NCBI GenBank assembly: GCA_030426685.1
Contig: JAUHYC010000019.1
Span: forward strand, 1 to 61,955
Source: Alphaproteobacteria bacterium
GTDB taxonomy: Bacteria > Pseudomonadota > Alphaproteobacteria > Rhodobacterales > Rhodobacteraceae
Direction: 5' to 3'
Length of the DNA stretch: 61,955 nt
Each line of letters opens with the position of its first letter. Positions within the stretch are counted from its first letter, which is position 1. A program made the position numbers and the translations under genes. Positions 10,200 through 18,726 of this stretch are shown here, in pieces. Under the pieces are notes generated by a model. That model was not told the origin of the DNA and ran no database searches. It saw only the letters and a program-made list of their open reading frames with translations.

Positions 10200-11087
10200 T
10201 CACGACCTCAGTGCCAGACGCAGATGGTCAAGGAAGGCTGTGACCTTTGCGTCCATTCCCAACCGAGATGCCGTAACCGCAAAAACCTCCGGCGCAGGTA
10301 ACTCATAATCGGGGAGAACCCTGACCAAGGCCCCTTTAGATTCTGGAGCATCGGAAACAAAGCCCGGAAGGGTGCCAATACCCTGCCCTGCAATCAGCAG
10401 ATCGCGCAGAACGAGGCTGTTGCCCACCCTCACACGCGGATCAAGTTCCAGATTTGTGATACCATCTGCCGAGTTAAGCTTCCAATTCGTCAAATGTTCG
10501 GCGAGTAAAAAGCCGATGATCGCATGGTTCTTGAGATCCGCAGGTTGTCTTGGGGTTCCGTTACGTTCCAGGTAATCCGGCGCGGCGAATATGCGCTGTC
10601 GCATCACGCCGATCTGTCGCGCAACAAGGGCAGAATCCGGCATCGCGGCGCGGATGCGTATCGACAGATCGAACCCGCCCTCCACCATGTCAATCACCTT
10701 GTCGTCCATGGACAGTGTAAATCGCAGATCAGGATAGGTTTCCAAAAACTCTGGAAGCATCGGTGCGATAACTGTTTGGCCGAAAGAACTTGAGGCATTC
10801 ACCCGAAGGTGCCCGCGCACCGCTTTTGCACCCTCCCTGATGGTTTGTTCCGTTTTTTCAACCGCGTCGAGGATTCCGATTGCGTCTTGGTAGTAGAGAG
10901 TCCCTGTCTCTGTCAGAGACATGGATCGGGTCGTTCTGGTGAGAAGAACCGTACCCAGACTCTCTTCCAGAAGTTTGATTTCACGACTGAGAAGCGCAGG
11001 AGAAACACCCAGGTCTTCCGCCGCACGGGTAAAGCTGCCGCGCTCCACGATCCGGCGAAAAGCTTGCATTACCGACAATTTGTCCAA
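10200..11087 (-). CDS. LysR-family transcriptional regulator
   Basis: A 295-residue LysR regulator. The N-terminal winged helix-turn-helix (about 1-60; FTRAAEDLGVSPALLSREIKLLE) is followed by a periplasmic-binding-protein-like effector domain. It belongs to the large group of CrgA/DmlR-like regulators (SSFGQTVIAPMLPEF, then the IRAAMPDSALVAR stretch). The gene is in line with wrbA and the EamA transporter, which are plausible targets by position only. Confidence 0.93.
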   Translation of the reverse strand: MDKLSVMQAFRRIVERGSFTRAAEDLGVSPALLSREIKLLEESLGTVLLTRTTRSMSLTETGTLYYQDAIGILDAVEKTEQTIREGAKAVRGHLRVNASSSFGQTVIAPMLPEFLETYPDLRFTLSMDDKVIDMVEGGFDLSIRIRAAMPDSALVARQIGVMRQRIFAAPDYLERNGTPRQPADLKNHAIIGFLLAEHLTNWKLNSADGITNLELDPRVRVGNSLVLRDLLIAGQGIGTLPGFVSDAPESKGALVRVLPDYELPAPEVFAVTASRLGMDAKVTAFLDHLRLALRS

Positions 11088-11200
11088 GTTTTTACCCTTC
11101 GAAAATTTTCCATTCTGCGAGTTGGCCGCCAGATAGCACCTGCTTTGATAAATCTGAAAGCAAAGTGGAATGCTGGAATTTCAGAACGCAATTCTGCCAC

Positions 11201-11653
11201 CTAGGACGGAAACACCGCCGTTTTCTTGACCGTTCCATAAACAAAGCTTGTATCGATTGAGGCTATCCCGCCGATTGGATGAATTCGGTTTCGTATAAAG
11301 TTCTCGTAGGCCTCAAGGTCAGACACCAAAACACGCAGCTGGTAATCCATTGCTCCGGTCAGCACATGGCATTCGAGAACTTCTTCGATCATCCGAACTC
11401 GCTTTTCGAAGTTCTGCACGTCCATTTCGTTGTGCCGTTCCAAACGGATACGCACGAATACAGTAATGGCCATTCCATATGCAGCAGCGTCCACATCAGC
11501 GCTGTAACCTTTTATTACACCTTTAGCTTCCAGGTTCTTGACCCGCCGCAAACACGGCGACGGAGACAGGTTTACCTCGTCGGCGAGATCCTGGTTCGTC
11601 ATGCGCCCGTCCCGCTGCAGTGCTCGAATGATTTGCCGGTCCTTGGCGTCCAT
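11201..11653 (-). CDS. mdeR: Lrp/AsnC-family regulator of methionine gamma-lyase genes
   Basis: A 150-residue Lrp/AsnC protein. It has an N-terminal helix-turn-helix (about 1-55; MTNQDLADEVNLSPSPCLRRV) and a C-terminal RAM ligand-binding domain. It is divergent from the methionine gamma-lyase gene with a 115-base spacer. The same regulator-lyase-E1 order is known as mdeR-mdeA-mdeB in Pseudomonas putida, which is the basis for the symbol. By family behaviour it would sense methionine or a related amino acid and activate the divergent operon; that is inference. Confidence 0.88.
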   Translation of the reverse strand: MDAKDRQIIRALQRDGRMTNQDLADEVNLSPSPCLRRVKNLEAKGVIKGYSADVDAAAYGMAITVFVRIRLERHNEMDVQNFEKRVRMIEEVLECHVLTGAMDYQLRVLVSDLEAYENFIRNRIHPIGGIASIDTSFVYGTVKKTAVFPS

Positions 11654-11676
11654 TTCCCCTCCACAATTGGCAGATT

Positions 11677-11704
11677 ATGCCAAATTTCACTCCGCTTATG
11701 GCAT
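11677..11704. promoter_or_regulatory. Candidate MdeR operator in the mdeR-mdeA spacer
   Basis: The inverted half-sites TGCCA and TGGCA (11678-11682 and 11699-11703) lie in AT-rich DNA, each followed by a similar AAATTTC/TATTTCG tail. Lrp-type regulators commonly bind such degenerate AT-rich palindromes. The location between divergent regulator and target fits. Confidence 0.4.
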
Positions 11705-11768
11705 ATTTCGCAAACACTGGCCCAAAGTAAAGGCGCAATATGGCTTTAACTTGACCCAGGAGTTTGCC

Positions 11769-12968
11769 ATGACACGTTCAACCGGATTTGCCACCCGTGC
11801 CATCCACCATGCCTACGACCCGCTGGAAAATGACGGCGCTCTGACCCCACCGCTGCATTTGACCTCGACCTTTACCTTCGAAACAGCAGAGATCGGAGGG
11901 GAGTTGTTTGCAGGCGAGCGCGCGGGTCATATCTACAGCCGCATCTCGAATCCGACATGCGACCTTCTCGAACAACGCATAGCCGTTCTTGAAGGGGCCG
12001 AGGCTGGGCTGGCCCTTTCTAGTGGAATGGGTGCCATCACCGCCGTGTTGTGGACCCTGCTGTCACCGGGCGACGAGGTCATCGTCGACAAAACGCTCTA
12101 CGGCTGCACGTTCGCGTTCATGCGCCACGGCCTTGCGAAATGGGGGGTTAAGATCACGCATGTCGACATGACGGATCCCGAAAACCTGCACGCAGCCGTT
12201 TCGGACAAGACCCGTGTTGTCTATTTTGAAACACCGGCGAACCCGAACATGCGGCTGGTAGATATTGCCGCCAGCGCAGAAATCGCGCATTCGGTTGGGG
12301 CAACCGTCGTGGTCGACAATACCTATGCCAGCCCATATCTGACGCGCCCGATTGAACATGGGGCCGATATCGTTCTGCATTCGGCCACGAAATACCTGGG
12401 CGGGCATGGGGATGTGGTCGCGGGTCTGGTTGTCGGAACCGCCGAACAGATTGCTGAGATCCGCCTTGTCGGGATGAAGGATATGACAGGTGCGGTGATG
12501 GCACCTTTCAACGCGATGCTGATCCTGCGTGGTTTGAAAACCCTGAACCTGCGTCTGGATCGCCATTGTGCCTCCGCCAAGGTCGTGGCTGACTTTCTTG
12601 AAGCACATCCGGCCGTCGACGCGGTTTACTTCCCCGGGCTCATGAGCTTTGCCCAGCACGATGTCGCGCAGCGGCAAATGTCTCAGCCCGGCGCTATGAT
12701 TGCATTTGAAATCAAGTCCGGTCTGTCCGGTGGGATCGAGTTCATGAACCGCCTGAACATGATCCAGCGCGCGGTGTCCTTGGGCGATGCTGAAACGCTG
12801 ATCCAACACCCAGCATCCATGACCCACTCGACCTACACACCCGAGGAACGGGCCGAGCATGGGATCAGCGACGGCCTGATCCGTCTGTCGGTTGGGCTGG
12901 AGGATGTCGAGGATATTCTTGCAGATCTGGAGCAGGCCCTGCCCTACCCTGCCCGCAGCGCCGCCTGA
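11769..12968 (+). CDS. mdeA: Methionine gamma-lyase
   Basis: A PLP enzyme of the Cys/Met metabolism family, 399 residues from the ATG at 11769 (CAGGAG lies upstream). It splits L-methionine into methanethiol, 2-oxobutyrate and ammonia. The PLP lysine is Lys208 in the HSATKYLGG motif. The LYGC motif supplies Tyr111 and Cys113; a cysteine here is a hallmark that separates methionine gamma-lyase from cystathionine enzymes. The longer open frame upstream overlaps mdeR and lacks family similarity, so I do not use it. mdeB follows after 14 bases. Confidence 0.94.
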   Translation: MTRSTGFATRAIHHAYDPLENDGALTPPLHLTSTFTFETAEIGGELFAGERAGHIYSRISNPTCDLLEQRIAVLEGAEAGLALSSGMGAITAVLWTLLSPGDEVIVDKTLYGCTFAFMRHGLAKWGVKITHVDMTDPENLHAAVSDKTRVVYFETPANPNMRLVDIAASAEIAHSVGATVVVDNTYASPYLTRPIEHGADIVLHSATKYLGGHGDVVAGLVVGTAEQIAEIRLVGMKDMTGAVMAPFNAMLILRGLKTLNLRLDRHCASAKVVADFLEAHPAVDAVYFPGLMSFAQHDVAQRQMSQPGAMIAFEIKSGLSGGIEFMNRLNMIQRAVSLGDAETLIQHPASMTHSTYTPEERAEHGISDGLIRLSVGLEDVEDILADLEQALPYPARSAA

Positions 12969-12982
12969 GTCCGGAGACCGCC

Positions 12983-15355
12983 ATGCCTATTGAATCCGCC
13001 CAACTGAAGATCGTAGAACAGCGCTTGCTGTGGTTGTCGCACTGGATGATCCACCATGCCAACCATATCCGGCCCAAGGTGGATGGGATCAAGGTTGGCG
13101 GTCATCAGGCATCGTCCGCGTCGATGGTTTCGATCATGACCGCGCTGTACTTTTCGGCCCTGCGACCGGAAGACAGGGTTGCGGTCAAACCCCATGCGTC
13201 ACCCATCTTTCACGCCATGCAATATCTCATGGGCAACCAAACCCGCGAGAAGATGGAGAATTTCCGCGGCTTCGGCGGCGTACAGAGCTATCCCAGCCGG
13301 ACCAAGGATATTGACGATGTCGATTTTTCGACCGGGTCAGTGGGTTTGGGTGTCGCGATCACCTCGTTTGCCTCGATCATTCAGGATTACATCAAGGTCA
13401 AAAGCTGGGGCTCAGACGCCCCAATGGGGCGTATGGTGGCACTTGTTGGCGATGCCGAACTGGATGAAGGCAACGTCTATGAGGCGTTACAAGAAGGTTG
13501 GAAGAACGACCTGCGAAACACGTGGTGGATCATCGATTACAATCGCCAATCCCTGGACGGGATCGTGCGTGAGGGATTGTTTGAACGGATCGAGAAAATC
13601 TTCGATGCTTTCGGTTGGGACGTCGTGCGCGTGAAATATGGTGTTCTGCAGCGCAAAGCATTCGAAGAACCCGGAGGGGGCCACCTTCGCGATTGGATCG
13701 ATGCTTGCCCCAATCAGGACTATTCGGCACTGACATACATGGGAGGCGCGGTCTGGCGTCAGCGCCTCTTGGACGATTTAGGTGATCAGGGAGACGTCAC
13801 AGCCCTGATCGAGCGGCGAACGGATGTTGAACTGGCCGCGTTGATGGAGAACCTCGGCGGCAACTGCGTCGAGACGATGGCCCGGACTTTTGACGCCATC
13901 GACCATGATCGTCCCACTTGCTTTCTGGCCTATACGGTCAAGGGTTGGGGTACCCCTATCGCAGGCCACAAGGATAACCATGGTGGCTTGATGAACAGCA
14001 GCCAGTTCGCCGATTGGCAAACCCAAATGGGGGTGCCTGAAGGTGAAGAATGGGATCCGTTGGCTACGGTGCGCGACACCGAAGCTTTCCGGCGCTTTCT
14101 GTCGCAAGTGCCTTTCTTTGCCAAAGGCCCGCGGCGTTACAACGACGACACGCTGGAGGTTCCGCCCATCCATGTTGACACCAGTCGCGAGATTTCAACC
14201 CAGATGGCCTTTGGCAAGATCCTGGATGATCTGTCCAAGGGTGATAGCCTGCTGGCGGAACGTATCGTGACAACTTCCCCCGATGTGACAGGCACGACCA
14301 GCCTTGGTCCTTGGGTGAATCGCCGCAAGCTGTTTGCGCGGTCCGAGCTCGCCGACACCTTTATCGAACACCGCATCCCGTCAACGGCAAAGTGGGAGTT
14401 CACACCCCACGGACAACATATCGAGTTGGGTATCGCCGAAATGAACCTGATGCTGCTTCTTGGTGCGGCCGGGTTGTCCCATTCCTTGTTCGGTAAACGA
14501 CTGATCCCGATTGGCACCGTTTATGACCCCTTTGTCTGCCGTGGGCTGGATGCGCTGAATTACGCCTGTTACCAGGATGCTCGCTTCATGCTTATCGGTA
14601 CACCTTCAGGGGTTACTCTGGCTCCCGAAGGTGGGGCGCATCAATCTGTCGGAACGCCTCTGATCGGGATGAGTCAGGATGGGCTCGCCGCGTTTGAGCC
14701 AGCCTTTGCCGATGAACTGGCAGTGATCATGGAATGGGCCTTTGACTATCTCCAGCGCGATGGCGAAGGGCAACCGGATGAACGCACCTGGCTGCGTGAT
14801 GAAACCGGCGGTTCGGTCTATCTGCGCCTGACGACCAACCCGATTGAACAGCCCGGCAAACGTGTGGATGGCGAATTTCGTCAGGGCGCTATTGACGGCG
14901 CATACTGGTTGCGAAAACCGGGGCCAAGCTGCGAGGTCGTGATTGCCTACCAAGGCGCAATCGCACCAGAGGCGATAAAGGCTGCGGGCATGATTGGGGA
15001 AGGCCGCCGGGACATTGGTGTTTTAGCCGTCACCTCGGCCGATCGGTTGAATGCCGGATGGACTGCGGCGCAGCGCGCGCGCTCACGCGGAAATCAGGCA
15101 GCACAATCTCACATCGACGCGCTGATGTCGGGCCTTCCGCCTCACTGCAAGCTGGTCACAGTGATCGATGGGCATCCTGCGACGCTGTCTTGGCTGGGGT
15201 CTGTGATCGGGCATCAAACCATCCCCATGGGCGTCGAGCATTTTGGCCAGACCGGAACGATTGGCGATTTGTACCGCCACCACCGCATTGATGCGGACGC
15301 TATCGTGGAGAAAGTGAATGGCCTGACTATTGGCAAGACCCTTCATCGCGCCTGA
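12983..15355 (+). CDS. mdeB: Stand-alone 2-oxoacid dehydrogenase E1 (MdeB-like, AceE/transketolase family)
   Basis: A 790-residue thiamine-diphosphate enzyme related to AceE, the homodimeric pyruvate dehydrogenase E1. The ThDP/Mg binding stretch GDAELDEGN lies at residues 156-164 and is followed by the YNRQSLDG segment. The middle pyrimidine-binding domain includes HGQHIELGIAEMN, with the expected catalytic Glu. In P. putida the equivalent gene, mdeB, follows mdeA and was proposed to act on the 2-oxobutyrate released by the lyase. No E2 or E3 gene is nearby. It is about 100 residues shorter than AceE of E. coli. Confidence 0.85.
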   Translation: MPIESAQLKIVEQRLLWLSHWMIHHANHIRPKVDGIKVGGHQASSASMVSIMTALYFSALRPEDRVAVKPHASPIFHAMQYLMGNQTREKMENFRGFGGVQSYPSRTKDIDDVDFSTGSVGLGVAITSFASIIQDYIKVKSWGSDAPMGRMVALVGDAELDEGNVYEALQEGWKNDLRNTWWIIDYNRQSLDGIVREGLFERIEKIFDAFGWDVVRVKYGVLQRKAFEEPGGGHLRDWIDACPNQDYSALTYMGGAVWRQRLLDDLGDQGDVTALIERRTDVELAALMENLGGNCVETMARTFDAIDHDRPTCFLAYTVKGWGTPIAGHKDNHGGLMNSSQFADWQTQMGVPEGEEWDPLATVRDTEAFRRFLSQVPFFAKGPRRYNDDTLEVPPIHVDTSREISTQMAFGKILDDLSKGDSLLAERIVTTSPDVTGTTSLGPWVNRRKLFARSELADTFIEHRIPSTAKWEFTPHGQHIELGIAEMNLMLLLGAAGLSHSLFGKRLIPIGTVYDPFVCRGLDALNYACYQDARFMLIGTPSGVTLAPEGGAHQSVGTPLIGMSQDGLAAFEPAFADELAVIMEWAFDYLQRDGEGQPDERTWLRDETGGSVYLRLTTNPIEQPGKRVDGEFRQGAIDGAYWLRKPGPSCEVVIAYQGAIAPEAIKAAGMIGEGRRDIGVLAVTSADRLNAGWTAAQRARSRGNQAAQSHIDALMSGLPPHCKLVTVIDGHPATLSWLGSVIGHQTIPMGVEHFGQTGTIGDLYRHHRIDADAIVEKVNGLTIGKTLHRA

Positions 15356-15407
15356 TCGGGCGGAATTCCGGGTTTTGCCCCCAACATGTCTCATGAAATC
15401 GTCTGAA

Positions 15408-15424
15408 CGGCCGCTCAGCGGCCG
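15408..15424 (+). terminator. GC-rich hairpin downstream of mdeB
   Basis: A perfect 7-bp stem (CGGCCGC with GCGGCCG) has a three-base loop, 53 bases after the mdeB stop. No T-run follows, so it may stabilise the transcript end rather than terminate on its own. Confidence 0.4.
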
Positions 15425-15521
15425 CGTGCCTCGGTTTCCTGCTATACAAGAGGCCATCCGGCGCATTCGCCGTTCGGCGTATTCCTGCCTGCCGCTTGAA
15501 CAAACCCGCTCAATCGGCGCC

Positions 15522-15550
15522 GAAACGCGGGTTTCACCCTGAAACGCCCG
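15522..15550. repeat. Direct and inverted repeat upstream of type I secretion operon
   Basis: GAAACGC occurs at 15522-15528 and again at 15541-15547. GTTTCA (15531-15536) pairs with TGAAAC (15540-15545). The arrangement, just upstream of a promoter-like sequence, resembles an operator. No regulator can be assigned. Confidence 0.35.
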
Positions 15551-15579
15551 TTGTTCGCGGATTTTGGGATATATATAGT
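15551..15579 (+). promoter_or_regulatory. Candidate sigma-70-type promoter for the first ABC/HlyD pair
   Basis: TTGTTC (15551-15556) and TATAGT (15574-15579) are separated by 17 bases and lie about 85 bases before the GTG start of the ABC gene. This is the best match to a -35/-10 pair in the region, judged by eye. Confidence 0.4.
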
Positions 15580-15663
15580 GAGCCGGCAGGCCGGGCCACC
15601 TCCGGGATCAGGAAGTTCGGCTTTTGATGAGTTCTGCCTGTAAGCAATTAAGGACCAACTTTC

Positions 15664-17403
15664 GTGAGCTTCAAAAATAGCCCCAGCGCACCGCAGCGCC
15701 ATGAACTGCGAAAAGTCTTGAAACAGGGGAGGAGTTTTCTGTCGCTGGCGTTTCTGTTCGGCATCTTCGTGAACCTCCTGATGCTGACCGGCCCCCTGTT
15801 CATGTTGCAGGTATATGATCGGGTGCTCGGATCGCGTTCGGTCGAGACATTGTCGGCGCTGTTTTTGCTGGTAGCTTTGCTCTACGGGCTGATGGCTATG
15901 CTTGACTATGCGCGCGGGCGCATCGTTGCGCGATTTGGGGCGCGGTTTCAGTCCTCATTGGACGAACGGGTTTTTGACGGCACGATGCGCAGGGCGCTGT
16001 TCCCGCAATTTCGATCCGCCCCCGCCACTGCATTGCGTGATCTTGAGGCGATCCGATCGCTCTGCGCCTCTCCTGTGCTGCTGGCAGTGATGGATATGCC
16101 CTGGACGCCAATCTTTCTGGCGGCGATCTTTTTGTTCCATCCGCTATTGGGTTGGCTGGCCGTTGCAGGGGGTACGCTTCTGGTGGTGATCGCCCTGCTG
16201 AACCAGGCATTGACCCATCGCAAAGTCGCCGAAGCTCAAAGCGCATCAGCCAAGGCCAACGCGTTTTCCGAACATGCTCGACAAGCCGCCGAGGTTGTGC
16301 GGTCGCAAGGGATGCAGGAGGATGTCGCCCGGCGCTGGATGAAACAACGGTCAGAGGCTCTGTCTCAATCGATATCGGCCAGCGACTGGACGGGTAGCTT
16401 TACTTCGCTGACCAAATCCCTGCGCCTTTTCCTGCAATCCGCTATGCTGGCGCTGGGCGCATTGCTTGTTCTACGCAATGAGATGACGCCGGGGGCGATG
16501 ATTGCGGGTACCATCCTTCTGGGGCGCGCATTGGCACCGGTCGAGATGGCGGTGGGTCAGTGGTCGATGGTTGAACGGGCACGCACCGCCTGGCTCAGCC
16601 TCAACAAATTTCTCGACGCGACCCCACCTGAAGTTTCGCGAACCAAACTACCGGTTCCCAAGGCGCATCTTGTGGCCAAAGGTCTGACCATCGTGCCACC
16701 CGGAGCTAAGGTTCCGACATTGCGCAATGCGTCGCTTGAGCTGAAACCGGGCAAGGCGTTGGGCGTGATTGGCAAAAGTGGTTCGGGCAAGACAACATTG
16801 GCAAAAGCACTGCTTGGATTGTGGACGCCTGCAGCGGGTGAGATCAGATTGGCGGGTGCCACACTGGATCAGTATGACCCGGACGATCTGGGGCATCACA
16901 TCGGTTACCTTCCGCAGCAGGTGACCCTGTTCAATGGCACCGTCGCCGAAAACATCGCTCGGATGTCACAGACCCCCGACCCAGAGGCGGTTGTTGCTGC
17001 AGCCAAGACAGCAAATGCGCATGAGCTTATCCTAAGTCTCGAAAAGGGTTATGATACCTTTTTGGAAGGAAATGACAGCCAGCTTTCCGGAGGGCAAAAG
17101 CAGCGTATCGCTTTGGCACGCGCACTTTATGGCGACCCGGTTTTGTTGATCCTGGACGAACCAAACTCGGCGCTGGATGCCGATGGAACCCTAGCTTTGA
17201 ACAATGCTGTGCGCGAATTCAAGGCTGCTGGAAAATCCGTTATTATCATGACGCACAGACCGCAGGCGATCTCGGAATGCGATGATCTGGTGGTTGTCGA
17301 AAAGGGTCAGGTTGTCAAATCCGGCGCACGCGATGAGGTTCTCAGCACAATGGTCCAAAATGCCAATGTCATCAAACGGCATCTGAACAAGGTGGGTGAA
17401 TGA
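15664..17403 (+). CDS. Type I secretion ABC transporter/permease (PrtD type), system 1
   Basis: A 579-residue half-transporter with an N-terminal six-helix membrane domain and a C-terminal ATPase. Walker A (GKSGSGKTT) lies near residue 370, the signature LSGGQKQR near 474, and Walker B ILDEPNSALD near 497. It lacks an N-terminal C39 or C39-like domain, as in PrtD/HasD/AprD proteins that export RTX proteins. The start is the GTG at 15664, with AAGGA upstream. The next gene, an HlyD adaptor, overlaps by four bases. The likely cargo is one or both of the large surface proteins that follow. Confidence 0.93.
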   Translation: MSFKNSPSAPQRHELRKVLKQGRSFLSLAFLFGIFVNLLMLTGPLFMLQVYDRVLGSRSVETLSALFLLVALLYGLMAMLDYARGRIVARFGARFQSSLDERVFDGTMRRALFPQFRSAPATALRDLEAIRSLCASPVLLAVMDMPWTPIFLAAIFLFHPLLGWLAVAGGTLLVVIALLNQALTHRKVAEAQSASAKANAFSEHARQAAEVVRSQGMQEDVARRWMKQRSEALSQSISASDWTGSFTSLTKSLRLFLQSAMLALGALLVLRNEMTPGAMIAGTILLGRALAPVEMAVGQWSMVERARTAWLSLNKFLDATPPEVSRTKLPVPKAHLVAKGLTIVPPGAKVPTLRNASLELKPGKALGVIGKSGSGKTTLAKALLGLWTPAAGEIRLAGATLDQYDPDDLGHHIGYLPQQVTLFNGTVAENIARMSQTPDPEAVVAAAKTANAHELILSLEKGYDTFLEGNDSQLSGGQKQRIALARALYGDPVLLILDEPNSALDADGTLALNNAVREFKAAGKSVIIMTHRPQAISECDDLVVVEKGQVVKSGARDEVLSTMVQNANVIKRHLNKVGE

Positions 17404-18710
17404 TGTCTGACACACGAAGCAAGGCGGCTTGGAGCATTACCACACCGGCAATTGTCGGGATTTCGGCGTTGACCATTCTTGTTCTGGGCCTTGGCGTCTG
17501 GAGCATTCGAACCGAATTGGCCGGGGCCATCATCTCGCAAGGTGTAGTAGAGGTGGAAAGCAACCGTCAGGTGATCGAACATCCTGATGGCGGCGTTGTC
17601 GGCGAAATATTTGTGCGCGATGGCGACGAAATCGCTCGTGGGCAATTGATGTTGCGGTTGGATGACACGTTTCTGGCGTCTGAAAAAACCATCGTGGAAT
17701 CGCAACTGTTTGAATTGCTTGCGCGCAAGACGAGGCTGGAAGCCGAACGAGACGGCGCAGAATCCGACGAACTTGCTTCGCGCCTGAAGGATCTACAGAT
17801 ACAGGAACACATCGGTGAGGACCTTCTGGCCGGTCAGCAGCGTCTGTTTGATGCGCGTCTGGACACTCTGACTCAGCAGATTGAGCAACTGGGCAAGCAA
17901 AAGCATCAGATAGAGGATGAAATCGAAGGCACTCAGGCCCAATTGGTGGCGCTGCGCACACAAGTTGATCTGATCACCAACGAATTGGAGGATCAGGAGG
18001 GTCTGCTGGAGCGCGGATTGACACAGGCAAGCCGCGTCTCGGCCCTGCAGCGGGAAGAGGCCAGTCTGACAGGTGAAATCGGGCGGCTGGAGTCCACTGT
18101 TGCGCGCCTTAATGGCCAGATATCCACCACCGAGATTCAGATCGTTCAATTGAAAGCGACCCGGCGGGAAGAGGCGATCTCGGAGCTGCGGGATGTGCAG
18201 TCCCGGGTCGTCGAACTTGCCGAACGCCGTCTGTCATTGGCGGAAAGGTTGTCGCGTCTGGATATCCGCGCACCGGTTGCGGGCACCGTCTACGACAGTC
18301 AGGTATTCGCGATCCAATCGGTGATTCAACCTGGAGAACCTATGATGTATGTGGTTCCTCAGGATACACCGTTGCTCGTGGCCGCACGAGTAGATGCCCT
18401 GCATGTTGACCAATTACATCGCGGGCAGGAGGTCGCCCTTCGTTTTCCTGCCTTCAATCAGCGCGAAACGCCTGAGTTGAATGGTCATGTGATCAATGTC
18501 TCTGCCGATACGTTCACGGATGAGAACACCGGCTTTACCTTTTACCGGGCAGAGGTCGAGCCCGATGAAGGACAGTTGGAACGCCTGAATGGTCAAGAGT
18601 TGCTACCAGGTATGCCGGTCGAAGCCATGATCAAGACGGATGAACGAACACCTTTGTCTTACCTTATCAAGCCTCTGGCGGATTATTTCTACCGCGCATT
18701 TAGGGAATGA
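17400..18710 (+). CDS. HlyD-family type I secretion adaptor, system 1
   Basis: A 436-residue periplasmic adaptor with one N-terminal transmembrane helix (about 15-37), a split lipoyl domain (first half near HPDGGVVGEIFVRDGDEI), a long coiled coil of about 190 residues, and the second lipoyl/beta-barrel part (IRAPVAGTVYDSQVFA). It links the ABC protein to a TolC-like pore. The start codon lies in the overlap ATGATG with the ABC gene, so either Met is possible. It converges on the dockerin-bearing RTX gene with a 16-base gap. Confidence 0.94.
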   Translation: MMSDTRSKAAWSITTPAIVGISALTILVLGLGVWSIRTELAGAIISQGVVEVESNRQVIEHPDGGVVGEIFVRDGDEIARGQLMLRLDDTFLASEKTIVESQLFELLARKTRLEAERDGAESDELASRLKDLQIQEHIGEDLLAGQQRLFDARLDTLTQQIEQLGKQKHQIEDEIEGTQAQLVALRTQVDLITNELEDQEGLLERGLTQASRVSALQREEASLTGEIGRLESTVARLNGQISTTEIQIVQLKATRREEAISELRDVQSRVVELAERRLSLAERLSRLDIRAPVAGTVYDSQVFAIQSVIQPGEPMMYVVPQDTPLLVAARVDALHVDQLHRGQEVALRFPAFNQRETPELNGHVINVSADTFTDENTGFTFYRAEVEPDEGQLERLNGQELLPGMPVEAMIKTDERTPLSYLIKPLADYFYRAFRE

Positions 18711-18726
18711 GACACTGGCCCGGGAT

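Larger units (their letters stand above)
15356..15663 (+). other. Intergenic region: mdeB 3' end and promoter of the first type I secretion pair
   Basis: About 308 bases without a gene. It contains a GC-rich hairpin at 15408-15424, a GAAACGC direct repeat overlapping an inverted repeat at 15522-15550, and an AT-rich promoter-like patch ending near 15580. Confidence 0.6.

Noticed and set aside
11654..11768. Possible SAM riboswitch before mdeA
   Set aside because: The spacer is too short and shows only a small palindrome that fits an Lrp-type operator.
12063..12860. Long minus-strand frame opposite mdeA
   Set aside because: It lies fully inside the methionine gamma-lyase gene, has no ribosome site and no recognisable domain.
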